Part shown: one piece after another, positions 59,182-64,000 of the stretch
Numbering within the stretch: position 1 is the first letter of the stretch
How the letters are laid out: every line of letters begins with the position of its first letter
Assembly (NCBI RefSeq): GCF_036181745.1
Contig: NZ_CP108080.1
Coordinates: 4,245,501 to 4,309,500 of the forward strand
DNA length: 64,000 nt
From: Streptomyces sp. NBC_00259
GTDB taxonomy: Bacteria; Actinomycetota; Actinomycetes; Streptomycetales; Streptomycetaceae
Direction of reading: 5' to 3'
Position numbers and translations under genes: made by a program
Notes under the pieces: model-generated
Seen by the model: only the letters and a program-made list of their open reading frames with translations
The model's database searches: none
What the model was told of the DNA's origin: nothing

Positions 59182-59484
59182 GTGGGAAACAAGTACACGA
59201 AGCGGTACACCGAGGAGTTCAAGCGGGACGCGATCGCGCTCGTCGACTCCTCGGGCCAGACGGTCACGGCTATCGCCCGGGAACTCGGCATCAGCTCGGA
59301 GTCCCTGCGCGGCTGGTACCGCCGGGCCAAGGCCGACCGGGGCGAGGGCGCCCCGGGCGAGCTGACCAGCGCCGAGCGCGAGGAACTGCGCCGGCTTCGC
59401 AGGGAGAACCGCGAGCAGCAGCAGACGATCGAGATCCTGAAAAAAGGTGTGCCACGAACGCGGGAGGCTGCTTGCGGTAGTTGA
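59182..59484 (+). CDS. IS3 OrfA (HTH transposase subunit), interrupted by intron
   Basis: GTG 59182; YTEEFKRDAIALVDSSGQTVTAIARELGISSESLRGWYRRAK is the HTH and the leucine-zipper-like REELRRLRRENREQQQTIEILKK follows. In genomic DNA it ends after 100 codons at TGA 59482-59484. If the intron 59447-61396 is removed it reads on as ILKKATAFFVKESDR and stops at 61429-61431, the usual IS3 OrfA end. AAAAAAG at 59440-59446 is the -1 slippery site for OrfAB. Confidence 0.93.
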   Translation: MGNKYTKRYTEEFKRDAIALVDSSGQTVTAIARELGISSESLRGWYRRAKADRGEGAPGELTSAEREELRRLRRENREQQQTIEILKKGVPRTREAACGS

Positions 59485-60056
59485 GTAGCTGAACGCGGTG
59501 CTGCACGAGAGATGAAGGACTTTCGGCCCTTCGGAGTCGCCCTGCGGGGGGAGGCTTCAAACCGCCACATGCTGCGGAAGCGGTGACGCGACCGTGGTGA
59601 GCGACTGTGGAAAAGGCGTCCGTGAGGCGTCAGGTGGGGATCAGGGAGACGGAGCGCAGTCCCCTTACAGGGGATCGCTGTTGACGCGTCGTTATTGATG
59701 AAATGGCATCAGAACCGGGTGTTACTTTTTGGCCCGGGATGAGTCTGGCGGAAACCCGTTTACTGGCCAGGTGGTGCCCGGCGTGGAGGCGACGTGAATC
59801 TGGTCTGCTGCTTTCGTGCGGAACGTGGGAAGACACACCTCGATGCCTCAACTCGGCGTGTTTTACGCGGTGTTGTGAAAGGGAGCCTTCCAAGCGGACA
59901 ACCCGCGAGGAACTGAGTACCGATGCGAGGTGTGTTGGCGGACCGGTTCGTAGTAGCGGTGAACCTCCTGCTGGGCGCGGTGGGAGCGGAGCGAAGGGGC
60001 CGGATTGTCCGTGGTTCGTTTGTTCGGTCAACCAGGAGTTCCCTGGGAGGAGCTGC

Positions 60057-61310
60057 GTGGGCGAGCTGAAGTCACAGATCAAGTCGTTCGAGATATCAAA
60101 GACGGAGGTCTGGGAGGCGTACCTGAAGGTCAAGGCCAATCAGGGTGCTCCGGGGGTGGATGGCTGCACGATCGAGGAGTTCGAGAAAGATCTGAAGGGC
60201 AACCTCTATAGGATCTGGAATCGGATGTCTTCGGGAAGCTACTTTCCTCCTCCGGTGAAAGGCGTGGAAATCCCGAAGTCGCACGGCGACGGGGTTCGTT
60301 TGCTAGGTGTGCCCACGGTTGCGGACAGAATCGCCCAGACGGTGGTGGCCGCTCATCTGGAGAAGCGGGTGGAGCCGGTGTTCCACCCGGACTCCTACGG
60401 CTACCGGCCGGGCAGGTCGGCTCTGAACGCGGTTGAGGCATGCCGGAGGCGGTGCTGGAAGAAGAAGTGGGCCGTCGATCTCGATGTCTCCAAATTCTTC
60501 GACAGCGTCCGCTGGGACCTCGTCATCAAGGCGGTGGAAACCCACACCGATGCCGCGTGGGTCGTGTTGTATGTGAAGCGGTGGCTTGCCGCTCCACTGC
60601 AACTTCCCGACGGCACCTTGCGGCAGAGGGATCGCGGGACCCCACAGGGATCTGCGGTTTCTCCCGTGCTGGCAAACCTGTTTCTGCACTATGCGTTCGA
60701 TCTGTGGCTCTCCCGGAAATTCCCGGACGTTCAGTTCGAACGCTATGCGGATGACGCAGTCGTGCACTGCGACTCCGAACGCCGGGCCCGTGCGGTCCTG
60801 AAGGCGATCGGGGACAGGATGGAAGAGGTCGGCCTGCAACTGCACCCGGCCAAGACCCGGATCGTGTACTGCGGAAGAGACGGGCGCCACGACGGGGTCG
60901 CGGCAACTTCGTTCACCTTTCTCGGTTTCACGTTCCAGCGTCGTCCAGCGCGAGGCCGGAATGGAAAGATCTTCACTTCATTCCTTCCGGCGCCCAGCAA
61001 GGAAGCCCTCAAGAAGATGAGCATGGAGGTCCGCTCCTGGCGGCTCCACATGCACATCGGCTACACCCTTGGCGAGTTCGCGCGATGGCTCAACCCCATC
61101 ATCCGCGGCTGGATGCAGTACTACGGTGCGTTCTATCGCACCGAGTTGTATCCCCTCCTCAAGCGCATCAACTACTACCTGATGCGCTGGGTCCGCAAGA
61201 AATACCGGCGGCTGAGGACCTTCAAGAATTTCCTTCGGCGATGGAAGCAGGTCACCACCGCGTACCCGCTCTTCTTCGCCCACTGGAAATGGGTCCACTC
61301 GATCTGGTGA
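60057..61310 (+). CDS. Group II intron reverse transcriptase/maturase
   Basis: 417 residues, GTG 60057 after GGGAGGAG. RT motifs: QGAPGVDG, YGYRPGRSALNAV, AVDLDVSKFFDSV (first Asp), GTPQGSAVSPVLANLFLH and RYADDAVVHC (YADD at 230-233). Then the thumb and domain X (GEFARWLNPIIRGWMQYYGAFYRTEL). No HNH endonuclease follows, so mobility would rely on a nick from replication or on other targets. It lies in domain IV and would help the RNA fold and reverse-splice. Confidence 0.95.
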   Translation: MGELKSQIKSFEISKTEVWEAYLKVKANQGAPGVDGCTIEEFEKDLKGNLYRIWNRMSSGSYFPPPVKGVEIPKSHGDGVRLLGVPTVADRIAQTVVAAHLEKRVEPVFHPDSYGYRPGRSALNAVEACRRRCWKKKWAVDLDVSKFFDSVRWDLVIKAVETHTDAAWVVLYVKRWLAAPLQLPDGTLRQRDRGTPQGSAVSPVLANLFLHYAFDLWLSRKFPDVQFERYADDAVVHCDSERRARAVLKAIGDRMEEVGLQLHPAKTRIVYCGRDGRHDGVAATSFTFLGFTFQRRPARGRNGKIFTSFLPAPSKEALKKMSMEVRSWRLHMHIGYTLGEFARWLNPIIRGWMQYYGAFYRTELYPLLKRINYYLMRWVRKKYRRLRTFKNFLRRWKQVTTAYPLFFAHWKWVHSIW

Positions 61311-61322
61311 TCAGGACAATAG

Positions 61323-61357
61323 GAGCCCGGTGACGGGAGACTGTCACGCCGGGATCT
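61323..61357 (+). ncRNA. Group II intron domain V
   Basis: GAGCCCGGTGACGG...: CCCGG pairs with CCGGG, TGAC with GTCA, the apex is a GAGA tetraloop closed by GG/CT, and the 3' strand has a two-base bulge (CG). Size and layout are those of the conserved catalytic hairpin of about 34 nt. Domain VI follows at about 61361-61396. Confidence 0.9.
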
Positions 61358-61427
61358 GTGGGAGCCCGGGGGTGAAATTCCCCCGGGCCACCCGACCGAC
61401 GGCCTTCTTCGTGAAGGAGAGCGACCG

Positions 61428-62315
61428 GTGACCGCGTTGTACCGGTTGATCCACGCGGAGAAGGCGAACTATCCGGTCATGCTGCTGTGCCGGGTGCTGC
61501 ACGTGACCCGCTCCTCCTACTACGCCTGGCGCGAGGGCGAGGCCGCCCGCCAGGCCCGCCAGGCGGCCGACGACGCGCTCGCGCACGAGATCACCGTGCT
61601 GCACATCGCCTCCCGCAAGACCTACGGCGTCCCGCGGATCCACGCCGAACTACGACGTCTGGGGCACCGGGTGAACCGCAAGCGCATCGCCCGCGTCATG
61701 CGCGAGCGCGATATCCGCGGCGTCACCCGCCGCAAGCACCGCTCGCTGACCCGGCCGGACGCGAAGGCGAAGCCGGCCCCGGACCTGATCGGCCGCGACT
61801 TCCACGCCGAGCACCCCGGCACCAAGCTGGTCGGCGACATCACCTACCTCCCGACGGCCGAGGGCTGGCTCTACCTCGCCTGCTGGCTGGACCTGGCCAC
61901 CCGCGAGGTCGTCGGCTACGCGATGGCCGACCACCACCGCGCCGAGCTCGTCGTGGACGCCCTCGACATGGCCCACGGCCGAGGCGGTCTGGAGCCCGGA
62001 TGCGTGGTCCACAGTGATCGCGGAAGCGAGTACACCTCGGCTCAATTCCGCGATCGAATACGGGAGTTGGGGCTAAGGCAGAGCTGTGGACGCACCGGCT
62101 CGTGTTTCGACAACGCCGCAGCGGAGAGTTTCTGGGCCCTGCTCAAGGAAGAGATCGGAACCCGGACCTGGCCCGACCGGGCTATCGCCCGCGCGGAGGT
62201 CTTCACCTTCATCGAGACCTTCTACAACCGCCGCCGCCTGCGCAAGCACAAGATCTTCGGCTACCTCACACCGGCCGAGACCAGGCAGCGGCATCAGCAC
62301 GCCCTCGCGGCATAA
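61428..62315 (+). CDS. IS3 OrfB (DDE transposase)
   Basis: 295 residues, GTG 61428. HTH_21 region (VTRSSYYAWREGEAARQA, RKTYGVPRIHAELRRLGHRV), then the rve/DDE core: LVGDITYLPTAEGWLYLACWLDLATREVVGY (first Asp), VVHSDRGSEYTSAQF (second Asp), and DNAAAESFWALLKEE (Glu), ending FNRRRLRKHKIFGYLTPAE. All three catalytic acids are present, so it may be active. Its frame continues from OrfA after a -1 slip at A6G across the spliced junction, and it also overlaps the OrfA stop (GTGA). Confidence 0.95.
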   Translation: MTALYRLIHAEKANYPVMLLCRVLHVTRSSYYAWREGEAARQARQAADDALAHEITVLHIASRKTYGVPRIHAELRRLGHRVNRKRIARVMRERDIRGVTRRKHRSLTRPDAKAKPAPDLIGRDFHAEHPGTKLVGDITYLPTAEGWLYLACWLDLATREVVGYAMADHHRAELVVDALDMAHGRGGLEPGCVVHSDRGSEYTSAQFRDRIRELGLRQSCGRTGSCFDNAAAESFWALLKEEIGTRTWPDRAIARAEVFTFIETFYNRRRLRKHKIFGYLTPAETRQRHQHALAA

Positions 62316-62399
62316 CGAACGAGTGTCCGAGATCACGGGGAAACTTCATTCTCGATCGCCTGCTGCGGTCGAAGGGATAGAGCGGCTGGCGAATTGCGT

Positions 62400-62442
62400 G
62401 AGGCGGGGCTGTCGTTCAAGCAGTCCCGCCTCGCCCATTTTT
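62400..62442. terminator. 12-bp stem with T-run between IS and the right-edge operon
   Basis: GAGGCGGGGCTG (62400-62411), 9-base loop, CAGTCCCGCCTC (62421-62432), one G-T pair, followed by GCCCATTTTTGGGC. It ends the minus-strand operon at 62449 or transcripts leaving the IS. Confidence 0.75.
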
Positions 62443-62448
62443 GGGCTG

Positions 62449-63585
62449 CTAGTCGTCTCCTCCCAGCGACGGGTCAGGGCCGAACGCTGTGACAATCATG
62501 CGGGCGGGCCCACCGGGTGGACTGGTCAGAGTGCCGCTCACACGGACGGGGATTCCGGCATCGTGACAGTGCACGGCTGTGTGGTACTCCCTGTCGGGGA
62601 GGTCCATCCAAACCGTGCGGCTGCGGCGCTGAATGAGTGTTTGTACCCCGACGCGACCGGTGTCGTCATCAGGTTGGCGACTGAGGTCTGTGACCACGCC
62701 GTAGATCAGGTGCTCCCGTGTGTAGATCTTCGTTTTGAGCTGTTCGGACACCAGGTCGACGATCTCGATCGCCTCGCGGTTGAACTCAACATGCCCTGGT
62801 GTGCCTGGTGGTGGCGCAGCGACGCGAGACCAGTTGAAGGCGACGTCGAGCGCGCTGACGGACTCTGTATTTACGACTTTGGCGAGAGCCTGGCACAGCT
62901 CGTAGGAGACCCCCTCGCCGATGGAATCGTTGATCTCACTTGGAGTTGGCTCGTGGCCGGCGCCTGCCATGTCCTCCAATACGCCTAGTGCGCGAGACAT
63001 CGTGGCGGTCACCCGGCGGTCGAAGAGAGTCTCCTCGACCTGGACGTCGATGTGATCCTGATGCGGCGAGTAGACGTCCTCGGGGGAGCGCGCCTGGCTG
63101 ATGATGGGAACGATGTAAGAGCCGCGACGAGTCTGGCCTAGGCGAACCTCTCGTGCCTGATCACGCGCCCGAGTCGGGAAGTTCCGGAAGTGCCCTTGGC
63201 GCCGGATGGTCGCCGCAGCAGAGGCCACGCGGAGGCGCTTGGCGGAGACGAAGAGCTCGTAGCCGGACTCAAGCGGGATCGATCCGTCGCTCAGCGATGG
63301 GTGGGAGGCGCGGAGGTCAGTGACGTCGTTGTAGACCGTGGCGATGGCGTCGTGGACTGTCTGAACGTTTTCGAACTCGACCCTTGCCAGGTCCTGGATG
63401 AGGATTCGCGCCCTCTTAGCAAAGTCTGGTGCTCCGGGCTTCATTGGAACCAGGACGACTTCGTCCGCCGGCCCGGGAAGCCGCCACAGCTCGGCTACGT
63501 CGCTGCCCGATACAGGGGCCCATCCGGTGACCTTGAGGTAGCTGCGAATCTCTTCGGGGCCGAAGTCAGGGGTGATGTCCGCCAT
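62449..63585 (-). CDS. Unrecognised protein coupled to a DUF4365 gene
   Basis: 378 residues, not assigned. N-terminal part DFGPEEIRSYLKVTGWAPVSGSDVAELWRLPG, then VVLVPMKPGAPDFAKRARILIQDLARVEF; a middle GYELFVSAKRLRVASAAATIRRQGHFRNFPTRA; a C-terminal strand-rich section from RVGVQTLIQRRSRTVWMDLPD. No membrane helix, no enzymatic motif I can name. It starts one base after the stop of the DUF4365 gene (TGACATG), so the two proteins are made together and probably act together. GC is lower than in region 3. Confidence 0.65.
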   Translation of the reverse strand: MADITPDFGPEEIRSYLKVTGWAPVSGSDVAELWRLPGPADEVVLVPMKPGAPDFAKRARILIQDLARVEFENVQTVHDAIATVYNDVTDLRASHPSLSDGSIPLESGYELFVSAKRLRVASAAATIRRQGHFRNFPTRARDQAREVRLGQTRRGSYIVPIISQARSPEDVYSPHQDHIDVQVEETLFDRRVTATMSRALGVLEDMAGAGHEPTPSEINDSIGEGVSYELCQALAKVVNTESVSALDVAFNWSRVAAPPPGTPGHVEFNREAIEIVDLVSEQLKTKIYTREHLIYGVVTDLSRQPDDDTGRVGVQTLIQRRSRTVWMDLPDREYHTAVHCHDAGIPVRVSGTLTSPPGGPARMIVTAFGPDPSLGGDD

Positions 63586-63586
63586 G

Positions 63587-64000
63587 TCAGCTCAACCCCA
63601 GACCAGTGCTGTTGGTCATGCGACGCGCAGCCTCGAACATGGTCCCCATAGCCTTCACGGTGAGCTCCTGGTGCTCCGGAAGGTGGATCGCAGTAGTTGA
63701 GCCACCAGGGGCGTGTCCCATCCCGTAGAGGGAGGACCAGTAGCCGTGGCAGGCAAGGACTATCGAATCCTGCTGGTGGATGACCCAGCGGCCGATGTCG
63801 GGGGGAACTATGAGCAGCGCGAGGTGACCAGGTGCTGAACGCTCAGGGTCACGCAACTTGTCGTAGGTCTCGACGTCCAGGTCGAAGCTGTAGCCGCTCC
63901 TGATAGTGCGTGGGTTCTGTGTGCACTTGAGCTGGATATCGACCATGAGGCCACGCGAGCGGAGTGTGACGTCGACCCCGTCCTTGTCCACGTTCCAGTC
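63587..64000 (-). CDS. DUF4365 (restriction-endonuclease-like) protein, N-terminus off the window
   Basis: About 137 residues visible, the frame open at the right edge. DKDGVDVTLRSRGLMVDIQLKCT has the D...D-x-Q/E-x-K pattern of the PD-(D/E)xK nuclease fold expected for DUF4365; then YDKLRDPERSAPGHLALLIVPPDIGRWV, a conserved strand block. It is the leading gene of the operon. A DNA- or RNA-cleaving part in a defence module is plausible but only inferred. Confidence 0.75.
   Translation of the reverse strand, partial: DWNVDKDGVDVTLRSRGLMVDIQLKCTQNPRTIRSGYSFDLDVETYDKLRDPERSAPGHLALLIVPPDIGRWVIHQQDSIVLACHGYWSSLYGMGHAPGGSTTAIHLPEHQELTVKAMGTMFEAARRMTNSTGLGLS

Larger units (their letters stand above)
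59447..61396 (+). mobile_element. Group II intron (ribozyme plus maturase gene)
   Basis: 5' end GTGTG (59447), 3' end GAC (61396), giving the joined IS3 frame exactly. Possible EBS1 CTTTTT (59725-59730) pairs with IBS1 AAAAAG (59441-59446), and TCAGG (59641-59645, or 59630-59634) with IBS2 CCTGA (59436-59440). Domain V is clear at 61323, and domain VI holds a long GCCCGGGGG/CCCCCGGGC stem. About 1950 nt with a reverse transcriptase gene in domain IV. Confidence 0.9.
59115..62348 (+). mobile_element. IS3-family insertion sequence carrying a group II intron
   Basis: Ends TGAAG...CTTCA. Left repeat TGAAGCTTCCCC (59115) and right inverted TGAAGTTTCCCC (62348) agree at 22 of the first 26 bases. 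Without the 1950-bp intron the element is 1284 bp, a normal IS3 size, with orfA and orfB and a -1 frameshift site. The flanking triplets (ATG left, TTC right) do not match, so no target duplication is seen and an adjacent rearrangement is likely. It forms the 5' end of the NUDIX remnant. Confidence 0.88.

Noticed and set aside
59703..60056. Long N-terminal extension of the intron reverse transcriptase
   Set aside because: The upstream frame lies in the ribozyme part, contains the likely EBS1, shows no RT-like sequence, and GTG 60057 has a very good ribosome site.
1..64000. Biosynthetic gene cluster around the P450
   Set aside because: No polyketide, peptide, terpene or other scaffold enzyme adjoins the P450; the exporter and regulator form their own unit.

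Overview
The window is high-GC DNA (about 70 percent) with frequent GTG and TTG starts, stop/start overlaps (ATGA, GTGA), GGAGG-type ribosome sites, DUF397/Xre and ECF41 genes, large Ser/Thr kinases and a DasR-type chitinase operator. This points to Streptomyces or a close actinomycete. The block recR - aspartokinase - aspartate-semialdehyde dehydrogenase - ECF sigma factor, with purA some 20 kb away, is an arrangement I associate with the Streptomyces chromosome core. That is from memory and was not checked by search.

Region 1 (1-12 kb): kynureninase (entering from the left edge) and an alpha/beta hydrolase, an NmrA-like reductase, a two-component system, a cytochrome P450, an ABC exporter with a divergent GbsR/MarR regulator and a palindromic operator in its promoter spacer, a degenerate diacylglycerol-kinase-like protein, and purA. 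Region 2 (12-25.5 kb): cell-surface and signalling genes. These are a membrane-anchored PstS-like protein, two paralogous Ser/Thr kinases, a GH19 chitinase under a DasR-like operator, an Xre/DUF397/ECF41 sigma/hydrolase series, CapA, VOC, MarR and DJ-1/PfpI genes. Region 3 (25.6-48 kb): ordinary chromosome. It holds a class-III aminotransferase, a GntR regulator and a fused glycosyltransferase/membrane protein; a SLATT protein; YbaB, RecR and DUF5063; aspartokinase and Asd; an ECF sigma factor with a membrane partner; SURF1; an S9 peptidase; a methyltransferase; a pectate-lyase-like Tat protein; and a sortase with a candidate substrate.

Region 4 (48-64 kb) is accessory and eroded. It contains a lipoprotein beside a DUF1023-like hydrolase whose core is deleted, a hypothetical pseudogene, and a tyrosine integrase with a frameshift, two in-frame stops and a lost catalytic tyrosine. 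That integrase points at a 42-bp 3' fragment of tRNA-Pro (an att site). Beyond it lie a stand-alone degenerate GyrB ATPase paralogue and a run of small immunity-like genes (DUF6193, DUF4265, a barstar-like protein, a possible ComJ-like protein) with no visible toxin. Next come a broken NUDIX gene and an IS3-family element that carries a group II intron exactly behind its A6G frameshift site. The window ends in a two-gene operon of an unrecognised protein and a DUF4365 nuclease-like protein that continues past the right edge.

The best candidates for something undescribed are the intron placed at a translational frameshift site, the GyrB-like ATPase without TOPRIM, the cluster of orphan inhibitor genes, and the DUF4365 operon.
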